Shown here: positions 8,807 to 16,447 of the stretch, one piece after another
Layout: every line of letters begins with the position of its first letter
How positions within the stretch are numbered: the stretch's first letter is position 1
Assembly (NCBI GenBank): GCA_016709385.1
Contig: JADJMW010000016.1
Coordinates: 1-19,422 of the forward strand
DNA length: 19,422 nucleotides
Reading direction: 5' to 3'
Source of the DNA: Candidatus Rubrivivax defluviihabitans
GTDB lineage: Bacteria > Pseudomonadota > Gammaproteobacteria > Burkholderiales > Burkholderiaceae_C
The notes under the pieces: generated by a model
Told to the model about the DNA's origin: nothing
Database searches by the model: none
The model's input: only the letters and a program-made list of their open reading frames with translations
Program-made: the position numbers and the translations under genes

Positions 8807-9489
8807 TCCGTGACGTGGTTCATGCGCGCGGCCTGGTGCCAGTAGTCGTCAGCATGCGCGACATCGGCGTGCATCGGAATCAGCGGAATGCCTGCCGAGA
8901 AATGAAGCAGCTTCGCTTCAGGGTTCGCTCCATCCTCTTGGACTAGCCAGTTCCACGCCTTCGGCAACTCTCCGATCTGATCGTCGGCCAGCCACGAAAA
9001 CTGATGAAGCTGCGCGCCCGTCATCTGCTGCACCGACTCCGGCGTGATCTGCCGCCATGACATGTGCATGCAGTTCATGATCATCACGCTAGACCACTGC
9101 TTGCGCGGGTAGTCCTCATTCGGCGCTTCCATCTTCGTGCCGAGATACTTCCGCGGCCAGCGTGTGCGGTAGTCATGCTTCACGACCTGGACCGGCTTGT
9201 ATGGGTCGCGCAGCGCCCACAGTTCGGCAATGTCGGCCTTCATGAGCATGTCGGCGCCGTCGCAGAAGATCGCGCTCCCGGTATAGCCTTGCAAAAACGG
9301 GATCAGGAAACGGGTATAGACGAACGCATTGGACCCGTCGCGCACACCCGGCGCATAGAAGCTGCGGAACAGCGGCAGATGTAGCGGAGTGACGGTGAAC
9401 GGCGCCGATGCATGCTCTAGCAGGCTTGACGTGAAGGCGTGGTATCCGGCTTCCTCGCGTTGATCGAAGCCTGCGTAGATGTGGATCAT
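8803..9489 (-). CDS. GT8-like glycosyltransferase, 228 residues
   Basis: The start is set at ATG 9489, which overlaps the radical SAM stop as ATGA; an in-frame ATG at 9501 is the alternative. The fold signature is that of a GT-A nucleotide-sugar transferase: MIHIYAGFDQREEAGYHAF at the N-terminus, then SNAFVYTRFLIPFLQGYTGS, then AIFCDGADMLMKADI with Asp77 and Asp80 in the place of the metal-binding DxD motif, and near the C-terminus LLHFSAGIPLIP, where His would be the third metal ligand as in GT8 enzymes. The donor sugar and acceptor cannot be deduced. It closes the six-gene sugar cassette, so it probably adds one residue to the same glycan that its neighbours build. Confidence 0.8.
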   Translation of the reverse strand: MIHIYAGFDQREEAGYHAFTSSLLEHASAPFTVTPLHLPLFRSFYAPGVRDGSNAFVYTRFLIPFLQGYTGSAIFCDGADMLMKADIAELWALRDPYKPVQVVKHDYRTRWPRKYLGTKMEAPNEDYPRKQWSSVMIMNCMHMSWRQITPESVQQMTGAQLHQFSWLADDQIGELPKAWNWLVQEDGANPEAKLLHFSAGIPLIPMHADVAHADDYWHQAARMNHVTD

Positions 9490-10412
9490 GCCGACATGCA
9501 CCCAGCGCAGGCAGTTTTGCTCACGTCTTTGCCCAGGTGCGCAGCCCGCAGTTCGCGATACTTGAGCGAATTCCAGCCCTCCATGAAACTGACCTGCGTC
9601 AGATCAGCCATGACCAGCGTATCGGTTGACCCGTTGCCGAAGCAGCAAGCCGACAGCAAGCCATCTTTCGTGACGTGCCCTTCCGTGAATACTGACCAGC
9701 ACGGCAACGGCTCGCGCAACGCTGCCAGGCGCCCTGGATTGCCTGGTTGCGGTTGCATGCCGGCCGCCTTCGCTGCGCCGCTCATGCCGTACAGTGGCAG
9801 CCAATAGTGCTGATCGACGTAGGGCGTGATCTGATCGACAACGGCACGCATCTTGTCGCCCTGCGCGCCGTCGAACGCGATGCTGCTGGCGTAAATCTTG
9901 GTCGCGTAGCCCTTCGCGTCACGGATTTCGCGCGCCGCCTTCAGGTGATCAATCGCTAGTTGCCAGTTACGGCCGCTGACCTGCGCCACTTCCTTCAGTT
10001 GCGCCGGATCGGTGAAGTTAAGCGAGAACTTGAGCGAATCCAGACCGGACGCCATGCACGCCTCAACCTTCTCTGGCGTGGCCGCCGCGCCGTTCGTTGT
10101 CAAAAACACATACGGGAATCCGACCGTCTTGGCTTCCGCGATGGCCTCGGCCACCCAGGGACAGGTGAACGATTCGCCGATGTAGAAAACGCCCAACTCT
10201 TCCACACCAGCAGCCCGCATTTCGCGGATCACACGCGAATACATGGCGCGATCCATTGCACCGCTGGCCTTGTTGAGCGACTTCGTGCAGAAGCTGCAGT
10301 TGTAATTGCAGGTAGCAGTAATCTCGATCTTGACCGACTTCGGCGCCGGAATGATGGTGCCGAGATACTTTGCGCTGATCTTGGTGATCGCGTCGATTCG
10401 GTCTGTGATCAT
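9486..10412 (-). CDS. Radical SAM enzyme with SPASM-like C-terminus, 308 residues
   Basis: The radical SAM cluster motif CxxxCxxC is present as Cys35, Cys39 and Cys42 (TATCNYNCSFC), with the GGE-like region YIGESFTC near residue 80 and LTTNGA near 105-109. The C-terminal 70 residues carry five further cysteines (238, 256, 257, 302, 305), as expected for a SPASM or twitch domain binding an auxiliary iron-sulfur cluster. Such enzymes catalyse radical reactions on peptides, sugars or cofactors. No short precursor peptide gene is visible nearby, and all neighbours act on sugars, so a sugar-modifying role, for example dehydration or epimerisation, is more likely than peptide maturation, though SPASM enzymes are best known from peptides. 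ATG 10412 overlaps the methyltransferase stop as ATGA. Confidence 0.85.
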   Translation of the reverse strand: MITDRIDAITKISAKYLGTIIPAPKSVKIEITATCNYNCSFCTKSLNKASGAMDRAMYSRVIREMRAAGVEELGVFYIGESFTCPWVAEAIAEAKTVGFPYVFLTTNGAAATPEKVEACMASGLDSLKFSLNFTDPAQLKEVAQVSGRNWQLAIDHLKAAREIRDAKGYATKIYASSIAFDGAQGDKMRAVVDQITPYVDQHYWLPLYGMSGAAKAAGMQPQPGNPGRLAALREPLPCWSVFTEGHVTKDGLLSACCFGNGSTDTLVMADLTQVSFMEGWNSLKYRELRAAHLGKDVSKTACAGCMSA

Positions 10413-11059
10413 TCGGCCACCATGATGTAGTCTTCTGCCAATTCATCGACGACCCGATACCCGAGCGTCTTGAGCAAGTCCACCGCCCCGAGCGTTGGCA
10501 AACCGAGCTTTTCGGCCATGTCGCGCTTCTGCTCAACGATGATGACCGGCTTGCTGGCAGTGATAGTTTCGATCCCGCCGCGGATGACGTTTTCTTCGTA
10601 ACCTTCGCAGTCTATCTTGAGGAAGTCCACGTCCTTCAGCCTGAGACTGTCCAGCGTAATCATGGGGATGTCGCCAGGCCCCGATACATACGAATAGCCG
10701 GAGTTGCATTCCTCGGAGAAGATAGCAACCTTCCCGGGTTCTTTGCCTAGTGCCACCGGATGCAACTCCACGTTGTCACGGCCGATCATGTTGCGCGCAA
10801 AGCAGTGCCGGTGATCCTCGACAGGCTCGAATGCGATCACTCTGCCGAATGCGTGCGACAGGTTGTACGACCACAGACCCACATGGCCGCCAACGTCCAG
10901 CGCGAGCCCGCGCCGCTTGCACAGCGCCGTCGATTTGATCTGCTTTTCACCTTGGTATGACAGCCGGCCGTTGATCCTCATGTCATTCTTGGGCTTGAGC
11001 ATCCATGCCGGGATGTGCCGCTCACCACTCGGGAACCACCAGTCTGCGATGAATCTCAT
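10409..11059 (-). CDS. FkbM-family methyltransferase, 216 residues
   Basis: This is a class I SAM-dependent methyltransferase. Motif I is LALDVGGHVGLWS (Asp55 and the Gly loop), the acidic end of strand 2 is VIAFEPV (Glu78), and residues 147-155 hold FLKIDCEGYE, the hallmark of the FkbM group (usually LKIDVEGxE). FkbM-type enzymes commonly O-methylate sugar hydroxyls on secondary metabolites and surface glycans. The length is normal and the motifs are complete. The start overlaps the stop of the upstream glycosyltransferase as ATGA. In this cassette it most likely methylates the glycan made by the adjoining transferases, perhaps as a cap. Confidence 0.88.
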   Translation of the reverse strand: MRFIADWWFPSGERHIPAWMLKPKNDMRINGRLSYQGEKQIKSTALCKRRGLALDVGGHVGLWSYNLSHAFGRVIAFEPVEDHRHCFARNMIGRDNVELHPVALGKEPGKVAIFSEECNSGYSYVSGPGDIPMITLDSLRLKDVDFLKIDCEGYEENVIRGGIETITASKPVIIVEQKRDMAEKLGLPTLGAVDLLKTLGYRVVDELAEDYIMVAE

Positions 11060-11769
11060 GCATGCTCCCTGAATTCGTTTTCCTTGGACTTGCCGGCCAG
11101 CTTGCGATCTCGCCCTTTGAGGTGATCAATGTAACGGGCAAGATCAACCTTTGACATCGGATGCTCTTCCTTCTCGAACGCACCGGACAGGCTGACAGTC
11201 TCGATCAGACCTACCTTCTCCATGCCGCGCACCGTGGCGTCAAGAGTTGACGCATCGCACCATTGCGTGAGTTGCTTGAAGGCGCCGGACTCGACCCACT
11301 TGATCCACATGTCCATAAAAGGCTTGTGTGCCTTGTGGGAACAGTCCATGACCCAGAAGCCGGTTTCCGTCTGCCAGCCTTTGCGCTTGAACATGGCGAG
11401 ATACTTCCCGATGGGCAGCAACTCGTCTATGTAGTTGTCTGGCAGCTTGTTGTAGGTCATGCAATCTGCATCAAGCCACACTGCCAGGCCACGATGGTTA
11501 TAGAGCGCATCGTATGCCGCGAAGACCTTGTTCGAGAATCGCACGATGTCCCAACGCCAGGCTAGCGGCCTGTAGTGGGCATATTGCTTCTTGAACGCCA
11601 CCGCGCGCTCAACGTCCTCGATCTTCCTAGCCTCGACCCGCGGATCGTCAAGGTCGAATCCTTCGGTATACAGGATGAATTCGGCCTTGGGCCAGTTGTC
11701 GATCCCGTCAAGCCAGCCCTGCCCGTACTGGTCCCATCCGGCCTTGTGACACGTTGAAATGACTTTCAT
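11056..11769 (-). CDS. GT-A type glycosyltransferase with DxD motif, 237 residues
   Basis: The open frame extends to 12003, but the true start is ATG 11769: it overlaps the upstream stop as ATGA, and the extension is low-quality shadow of the preceding gene. The protein begins MKVISTCHKAGWDQYGQGWL. A Trp-Leu-Asp-Ala-Asp motif (Asp100, Asp102; LAVWLDADCMTY) marks the nucleotide-sugar and metal site. Further on it has TETGFWVMDCSH, which fits the acceptor-side strand of GT-A folds, and a C-terminal MSKVDLARYIDHLKGRDRK, a tail I associate with phage-encoded enzymes of this kind. Donor and acceptor are unknown. Confidence 0.78.
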   Translation of the reverse strand: MKVISTCHKAGWDQYGQGWLDGIDNWPKAEFILYTEGFDLDDPRVEARKIEDVERAVAFKKQYAHYRPLAWRWDIVRFSNKVFAAYDALYNHRGLAVWLDADCMTYNKLPDNYIDELLPIGKYLAMFKRKGWQTETGFWVMDCSHKAHKPFMDMWIKWVESGAFKQLTQWCDASTLDATVRGMEKVGLIETVSLSGAFEKEEHPMSKVDLARYIDHLKGRDRKLAGKSKENEFREHA

Positions 11770-12464
11770 AGCATCTCGTAGTGGTAATCGTCCCACTTGA
11801 TATGGGGCATTTCTTCCCAGTTCCACGACGCATAGCAGAGAGACGACGCCCATTCGTGGCGATTCTCGGCATAGTGCGGCGACTCGATGTTCTCCAAGCG
11901 CCCGGAGATAGGCCAACTCGGGCACTGATCCGTGCTGAAGACCGGAATGCCCATTAGCGCAGCCTCGACGCCGGCCACTGATGCGAATGTGACCACGGCC
12001 CACGCATCGGTCAGGAAATCACGCAACGGCGTCTGCTTGCTTGTCTTGCACGTCACTGGCCGGTCTGTGATCTGCGCTAGCTTGGCCTCAGTCTCGACCA
12101 GCCATGAATCGTTTTCGTACATCGCGATCTGCGCCTGCGACGGCGGGATGATGACGATTTCGCGCCCGGTCTTGCGCCACGGTTCTACCTGCACGCCGAA
12201 CTTCTTCATTCTGTCGTCTGGCCGATCCAGAATCTTTGTCAGATGGAATCCATTGCGGATCACGCGGAAATTGCCCTTGTCCCACCCGCGATGGAAGTAT
12301 GAGTGATCAAAGTAGATCCACTCTTTGCCGCGGCCACGGAGCGCTCGCGCAACACCGTCAAGCAGGCCATAGGCCGGATATGGCATCGCCGCCCCTTGCT
12401 TATTCGCCAGGGCCATTGCGTAATCCGGCAGTTCCTTACGGTTCCAGACCGTCAGGGGCGTCAT
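11766..12464 (-). CDS. Capsule-synthesis-like (KpsS/GT-B-like) transferase, 232 residues
   Basis: A longer frame reaches 12650, but ATG 12464 overlaps the upstream stop as ATGA and gives a sensible N-terminus (MTPLTVWNRKELPDYAMALA). The middle holds REIVIIPPSQAQIAMY and the C-terminal half WAVVTFASVAGVEAALMGIP then VFSTDQCPSWPIS, the pattern of the donor-binding domain in capsule polysaccharide transferases and GT-B relatives, where a Ser or Asn in a turn is followed by the GVEAALMGIPVF helix. The ending LENIESPHYAENRHEWASSL resembles phage-encoded members that I recall from other genomes. I infer that it transfers a sugar or a Kdo-like unit; the group is too diverse to name a substrate. Confidence 0.7.
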   Translation of the reverse strand: MTPLTVWNRKELPDYAMALANKQGAAMPYPAYGLLDGVARALRGRGKEWIYFDHSYFHRGWDKGNFRVIRNGFHLTKILDRPDDRMKKFGVQVEPWRKTGREIVIIPPSQAQIAMYENDSWLVETEAKLAQITDRPVTCKTSKQTPLRDFLTDAWAVVTFASVAGVEAALMGIPVFSTDQCPSWPISGRLENIESPHYAENRHEWASSLCYASWNWEEMPHIKWDDYHYEML

Positions 12465-13849
12465 TCGATGGCTTTGCGTACCCGCTTCACAGTGTGCGAC
12501 CAGTCCGTTTCCCCGGGCGCCTGCCTGTGCAGCTTTACCGAGTCCTCGGGATACCAGATCATCGAAGTGCCGTCGCCGCATCGGTAGGCATAGCGCCACT
12601 GCGGCACCGATGGCGTCAGGACGTGCGCCTTCTTGCCTAGCGCGCCACACACATGCGCTACGGTGGTCGTGACAGTGACCACCTCATCCAATGCCGCCAC
12701 GAAGGCCACGGTTGCATCGAAGTTGTCCGCGTTGAGTTTCGGATTGATGATCTGCGCCTTGTGGTCAATGTTCCACTTCGATACTTCGTGCCGGTTGTCT
12801 TGATAGGACAGATCGAACACTGTCCCGCCGGCTTCGATGATCGGCGCCAGTTCCTGCAAATCCATCGAACGGATGTGCGATTGAGTGTTCTGAATCCCGC
12901 CCTTCCACGCGATGCCAACCCACGGCTTCGGAAACTGCGCCATCCATTCGATGCACCACTGCACCATTTCAGGATCAGCCTGTAGATACGGCTTTCGCGG
13001 GAATTCCGAGTCCTTGCGCCTGTACCAATTGCCAAGGTGGCTGATGTGCACATGGGCCTGCACCTGATGCTCTGTCCCTACGCGCTGAATAGCCCAATCC
13101 TGCACTTCATCCTTGAGCGTTGGCTCCACCGTGATCATGGGGAATGAACGCTTCATCAGGTCCGCAAGGCGCGGCGCACACTCAAGAATCACCTCTTTGC
13201 AGTCCCGCGCCATGTCGGCCAGGCACTGCGAGAACATGATGATGTCGCCGACTCCCTGGTCGGCCTGCACGACGACGACCTGGCCTTTTGTGCCGTCCCA
13301 TGTCGGCTCTTCGCACTCGGGCGGGTTGTATATACGGACCTCAAGGTGCTTGCCGTAGAGCCACTCGGCATCTTTCCAGCCGTCGGCCCACCGACCAATC
13401 GACAGATACGCGAAGTTGCGCGAAATGCGCGCGATGTAGCAATCAGGGTCGATTTCCAGCGCGCGATTGCACCAGTCAATGGCATCGCGCCACTTGCCTT
13501 GCTGCACGTAGGTCGCGCCCACGTTCGCAATGGGCATCGGGTCGCCGGGGACTAGCTTGTTCGCAACGAGCATGGCCTCGCGCGCTTCTTCCCATCGGTG
13601 CAGATCGTGGAGGGTCGCCGCGTATGTCATCCACAGATTGACCTGGCCCTGGTCCTGCGCGAGTGCGCGCCGAAGGACTTGGTACGCCAACCCCAGATTG
13701 CCCATCGCTCGCATGGTGGACCCCATGAGATAAAGCGATTCAGGTTTGTCCGGGTCCTCGTTTAGCGCGTGATTGGTCAGGGTCCAAGCCTGCGTCCAAT
13801 CCTCACGCTTGACGGCAGAGTGAGCCGCCTTTATGACTTCATTCAGCAT
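12461..13849 (-). CDS. TPR-repeat glycosyltransferase (GT9/GT41-like), 462 residues
   Basis: Residues 1 to about 165 form four TPR-type helix pairs (WTQAWTLTNHALNEDPDKPE; GLAYQVLRRALAQDQG; WEEAREAMLVANKLVPGDP; WRDAIDWCNRALEIDPDCY). From about residue 188 comes a GT-B like domain: QVVVVQADQGVGDIIMFSQC matches the usual E-Q-G-x-G-D motif, and VTTTVAHVCGALGKKAHVLT, then PSVPQWRY and IWYPEDSVKLHRQ, match the nucleotide-sugar site and tail. Enzymes of this architecture modify proteins such as flagellin or surface glycans, with the TPR part often binding a protein acceptor. It is the first and longest enzyme of the cassette and overlaps the 116-residue gene by 11 bases. If the TPR region binds a virion protein, this would be the initiating enzyme; that is inference. 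Confidence 0.85.
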   Translation of the reverse strand: MLNEVIKAAHSAVKREDWTQAWTLTNHALNEDPDKPESLYLMGSTMRAMGNLGLAYQVLRRALAQDQGQVNLWMTYAATLHDLHRWEEAREAMLVANKLVPGDPMPIANVGATYVQQGKWRDAIDWCNRALEIDPDCYIARISRNFAYLSIGRWADGWKDAEWLYGKHLEVRIYNPPECEEPTWDGTKGQVVVVQADQGVGDIIMFSQCLADMARDCKEVILECAPRLADLMKRSFPMITVEPTLKDEVQDWAIQRVGTEHQVQAHVHISHLGNWYRRKDSEFPRKPYLQADPEMVQWCIEWMAQFPKPWVGIAWKGGIQNTQSHIRSMDLQELAPIIEAGGTVFDLSYQDNRHEVSKWNIDHKAQIINPKLNADNFDATVAFVAALDEVVTVTTTVAHVCGALGKKAHVLTPSVPQWRYAYRCGDGTSMIWYPEDSVKLHRQAPGETDWSHTVKRVRKAIE

Positions 13850-14189
13850 TGATAGTGTGAATCTTGTCCGTCGTTTTGAGATACCTGTAATCCGGGTGGT
13901 TCAGTAGCTGGAAAATCTTCTTCTTGTGCGCCGGGTTGTCCAGACTCACGCCGTACTTCTGCAACCATTCCACCTCGACAATCGTCGGAACGCTGGCGTA
14001 TTTCCACCAATCCTGCTTGATCCCGCGCTTGGTCTTGTCTTGGTCGGCTGCGTCCTGCTTATTCGCGTCCAAGATAGATTGCACCAAAGATGCGTCTTGC
14101 TCATGCGTCAGCACGACATTCTCTGCCGTGTGCTCGTAATAGCAAGAAACACCAGTGATCGGGTCGTAATCGAGAAGTCGCTTGGTCAT
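13839..14189 (-). CDS. Phage protein downstream of capsid gene, 116 residues
   Basis: The protein starts MTKRLLDYDPITGVSCYYEH and contains DWWKYASVPTIVEVEWLQKY and, near the end, KKKIFQLLNHPDYRYLKTTD. I have seen this style of small protein directly after SU10-type capsid genes, which fits its place here, but I know no established function. Its ATG lies only 3 bases after the T run of a strong terminator-like hairpin and lacks a Shine-Dalgarno sequence, so its initiation is unusual. It overlaps the first cassette gene by 11 bases. It may once have been followed directly by the adaptor gene, with the sugar cassette inserted after it. Confidence 0.7.
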   Translation of the reverse strand: MTKRLLDYDPITGVSCYYEHTAENVVLTHEQDASLVQSILDANKQDAADQDKTKRGIKQDWWKYASVPTIVEVEWLQKYGVSLDNPAHKKKIFQLLNHPDYRYLKTTDKIHTINAE

Positions 14190-14192
14190 GTG

Positions 14193-14219
14193 AAAAGGGG
14201 CCGAGTTTCCCCGGCCCCT
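14193..14219 (-). terminator. Strong intrinsic terminator-like hairpin after the capsid gene
   Basis: On the minus strand AGGGGCCG pairs with CGGCCCCT (14219-14212 with 14203-14196). Two inner pairs (G-T, G-C) close on a GAAA tetraloop, giving about 10 base pairs, followed by a short T run. It begins 7 bases after the capsid stop codon. It probably ends or attenuates most transcripts after the capsid gene, keeping capsid mRNA above the downstream cassette. Confidence 0.7.
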
Positions 14220-14225
14220 CGGTCG

Positions 14226-15203
14226 TTACACAGCGCCCGTCGCCTTGGTGTTGGCCGTTGGGGACTTCGCAACTAGCGTCCATTCCGCCAGGATCATGCG
14301 CCGGTCGGCGTCGCCGATCTTCGCAATCTCCGAGGTCGTGAACGGTCGCAAATAGGCAACTTCCCACGTTGAGCTATCCAACGCATAGACGTACCCCGCC
14401 GGCACGTATCGGCTGACCCGGATATTGTGGCTCCCCGCGAAGCTCACATAAACATCCGCCGCGCCGATGATCTGCGCCTGCTGTCTGCTTCCAACGTCGC
14501 GGAACCGCGTAGCAATGCCGGTGAACGCGCTGATGGTTTGATAGACCGACGCCGTGGTCAGGATCGTGTCCACCTCGCCGCCGCACGACCACGCCTGCTG
14601 AATCATGCTGTTCAGGTTCGCCGCCAGGAACGCAGTGGCAGAAGCCGCAGCGTTGACGACCGCACCCGTCGCATAACCCGAAGCCGGCGCCGGGGTCGAT
14701 ACCGCGCCCTGTGCCGTCAGCTTGATGTGGTTGTCGGTGTATGTCCAGTTTGCGATGCCGGCCGTAATGCGAGGACTCACCGACGTACCCGCCGAAGCCG
14801 GCGAATTCGACAGGATCATCGTCTCGATGTCGCGCTTCAGTTCCTTGGCCGCACGCACGGTGTGATAGGCCAGGATTTCAGCGAAGCCGGCGTTGTTGAC
14901 CTTGCGCGCCGTGCCGGTGACCTCAAAGTCCTTGCGGGCAATCGAGCAGTAGTTCTTCAGCCGGCTCGGCAGCGTGCGCGCCACCGCGGTGAACGCATCG
15001 CCTTCAATCTGCTGATTCGCGGCGGCCGATGCCAGCGAGTCGGTGAGCCATTCGTGCGTTGTCGATTTCGCCGTACCGCGCCCGAAGGTCGTCAGGCACC
15101 ACGTGTCCATCGGAGAGATGTCATAGATGACATCCTGCAAGTCTTCGCGGAGAGCACCGCCCGAAAGGTCATAGACCTTTGTTGCGGCAACAGTTGCAGC
15201 CAT
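14226..15203 (-). CDS. Major capsid protein, SU10/DUF5309 type
   Basis: The 325-residue sequence matches the SU10-type major capsid family (DUF5309, HK97 fold) along its length: LREDLQDVIYDISPMDTWCL near the N-terminus, then TTFGRGTAKSTTHEWLTDSL, NYCSIARKDFEVTGTARKVN, and AKELKRDIETMILSNSPASA as the long spine-helix region. The C-terminal part has YVYALDSSTWEVAYLRPFTT and ends LAEWTLVAKSPTANTKATGAV. These proteins form the icosahedral shell. ATG 15203 overlaps the scaffold stop as TAATG and has AGAGGA 8 bases upstream. No protease gene is visible next to it. A strong hairpin follows the stop. Confidence 0.9.
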   Translation of the reverse strand: MAATVAATKVYDLSGGALREDLQDVIYDISPMDTWCLTTFGRGTAKSTTHEWLTDSLASAAANQQIEGDAFTAVARTLPSRLKNYCSIARKDFEVTGTARKVNNAGFAEILAYHTVRAAKELKRDIETMILSNSPASAGTSVSPRITAGIANWTYTDNHIKLTAQGAVSTPAPASGYATGAVVNAAASATAFLAANLNSMIQQAWSCGGEVDTILTTASVYQTISAFTGIATRFRDVGSRQQAQIIGAADVYVSFAGSHNIRVSRYVPAGYVYALDSSTWEVAYLRPFTTSEIAKIGDADRRMILAEWTLVAKSPTANTKATGAV

Positions 15204-16127
15204 TATTTCAGTCCTCTAAGAAGCATGAGCTTGGCAGCGTCTTGGAGCGAGCCGGACTTGCGCAGACTTGCGCGCACGTCCTTGTATTTCTGCTCCGATG
15301 CCGCGCCAGGCCCCTTACTGGCCCCAGGTTTGACGACCGGGGGAGCTTGGTTTGCCGCTTGTACCGCTTTGGACTTGCCCGCTTGCAGCGCGTCCCATTT
15401 AGCGGCCTTGTGCGTCATGGCGATGATGCGAGGATCGGCGAATCGAGACTTGAACTCCTGCGGAGTGATACCAAGGCTCTCAACCGTCCGCAGCATCGCC
15501 GCGTTGTCAGCAGCACTGATGTCACCGATCATCTGGCGCGCACCCTTCTCCGCCGACTCCCACTGAAACTGGTGATGTTTCTGGGTAGCCTGCTGGACGT
15601 GCTGCACCTTGGCATTGATCTCCTGCTGCTTCTGCGAAACCTGCTTTTCAAGGTCGCGCATCACTTGCTGGAATCTCAACGCCTGGCCGGGGTTTGCTTC
15701 GTAAAGCGCCGGCCAATCGGCATCTTGGTACTGCTTCAGTTGTGATTCGATCGAGCGGAGTTGCGTCACGTCGTCAAGCACGGCAGCGGATAGCTGTTCC
15801 CGCGCTTCGGCGTATTGGAGTCGGTCCTGCGCCTGCCTTCTGCAACTCAGCGAGTTGCATGGTCTTTTGCGTGTAGTCCTTTTGTCGGAGTACCGCTTTT
15901 TCAACCGCGGCAGGGAGTTTCACAGTCGTGCCGTCGTCGGCCTCGAACTCGAAAACGTCCTCTGCGACCTCTTCCGTTTCAACTTCCGCTGTCGGCTCTT
16001 CGCTGGCTTCCGGTGCAGCTTCCACGGGCGCCGCTTCAGGCACTCCCGTTTCTTCCGCAGCGAATGCCGCAGCCAAGCGCGACTCGATAGAGACTTCCGA
16101 TTCCGGCGTGGGTGTGTCGGTGCTCAT
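15203..16127 (-). CDS. Capsid scaffold-like protein, interrupted by one frameshift
   Basis: The N-terminal part (ATG 16127, AAGGA 4 bases upstream) is very acidic (ETGVPEAAPVEAAPEASEEP) and reads cleanly to QKTMQLAELQK. After that the frame turns into Arg-rich nonsense and stops at 15774. The correct continuation lies one frame over, from AQDRLQYAEAREQLSAAVLD to the stop at 15203, and includes a coiled-coil stretch (VMRDLEKQVSQKQQEINAKV) and a conserved-looking end, KYKDVRASLRKSGSLQDAAK. A single base change at about 15826-15836 joins the two into roughly 307 residues. Acidic N-terminus, central coiled coil and position directly before the capsid gene are typical of phage scaffolds, which guide shell assembly and then leave. 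Confidence 0.75.
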
Positions 16128-16258
16128 ATCTTCCTTGTCCGGCTGGATTCGACTTGTCTAACGTGCCGGTCCGTTAGGTCGTGAGTGACTGTCTCGCGCG
16201 TTGCAACCAAGTTGCCTGACGCTCTCGCGCATTATCTAACACAATTTCGTCGCAATAT
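16128..16258 (-). other. Non-coding gap before the scaffold gene
   Basis: This 131-base gap has no supported gene. It is more AT-rich than its surroundings and on the minus strand contains GATAAT (about 16231-16236), a 5 of 6 match to a -10 element, but no acceptable -35 at 16-18 bases. A promoter for the scaffold-capsid pair could lie here. The scaffold ribosome site is at its lower end. Confidence 0.3.
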
Positions 16259-16447
16259 CTAGCAAGTTGCGTCCAATTGCTTCAGGAGTTGCAGCGTAAT
16301 GGTCAAATCGTGCTGCGCCTCAACGTCCCCGACAGGGCACATTTCCAGCTTTGCCACGAGTTGCTCTCGAATGTCGGTGAAAACGTGAGCAAAAACGGGA
16401 TCATCGAGAATCTGTTTCGCCCGGTCGGCTCGATCGCGTGGTGTCAT
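16259..16447 (-). CDS. Small conserved-looking phage protein, 62 residues
   Basis: The protein reads MTPRDRADRAKQILDDPVFA with a helical middle and ends LQLLKQLDATC. ATG 16447 overlaps the stop of the upstream gene as ATGA. The pattern of an N-terminal RADRA helix, DDPVF and a terminal LLKxL helix is one I associate with small genes near phage scaffolds or portals, where they may assist head assembly, but no function is established to my knowledge. Codon use and coupling argue that it is real despite its size. Confidence 0.65.
   Translation of the reverse strand: MTPRDRADRAKQILDDPVFAHVFTDIREQLVAKLEMCPVGDVEAQHDLTITLQLLKQLDATC

Noticed and set aside
9486..10412. Ribosomally made peptide (RiPP) locus around the radical SAM gene
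   Set aside because: The flanking genes overlap on both sides, leaving no room for a precursor peptide, and the neighbours are sugar enzymes.
11770..12003. N-terminal extension of the DxD glycosyltransferase
   Set aside because: It overlaps the upstream coding sequence, is Arg/Gly-rich and lacks family features; the ATGA-coupled start at 11769 is better. The same reasoning removes the extensions to 12650 and 6642.
14427..15566. 379-codon plus-strand frame opposite the capsid and scaffold genes
   Set aside because: It is Arg/His-rich, matches no fold pattern and is the exact complement of well-supported genes; GC-rich DNA opens such frames by chance.
15774..15904. Programmed frameshift in the scaffold gene
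   Set aside because: There is no slippery heptamer, and similar breaks occur in unrelated genes.
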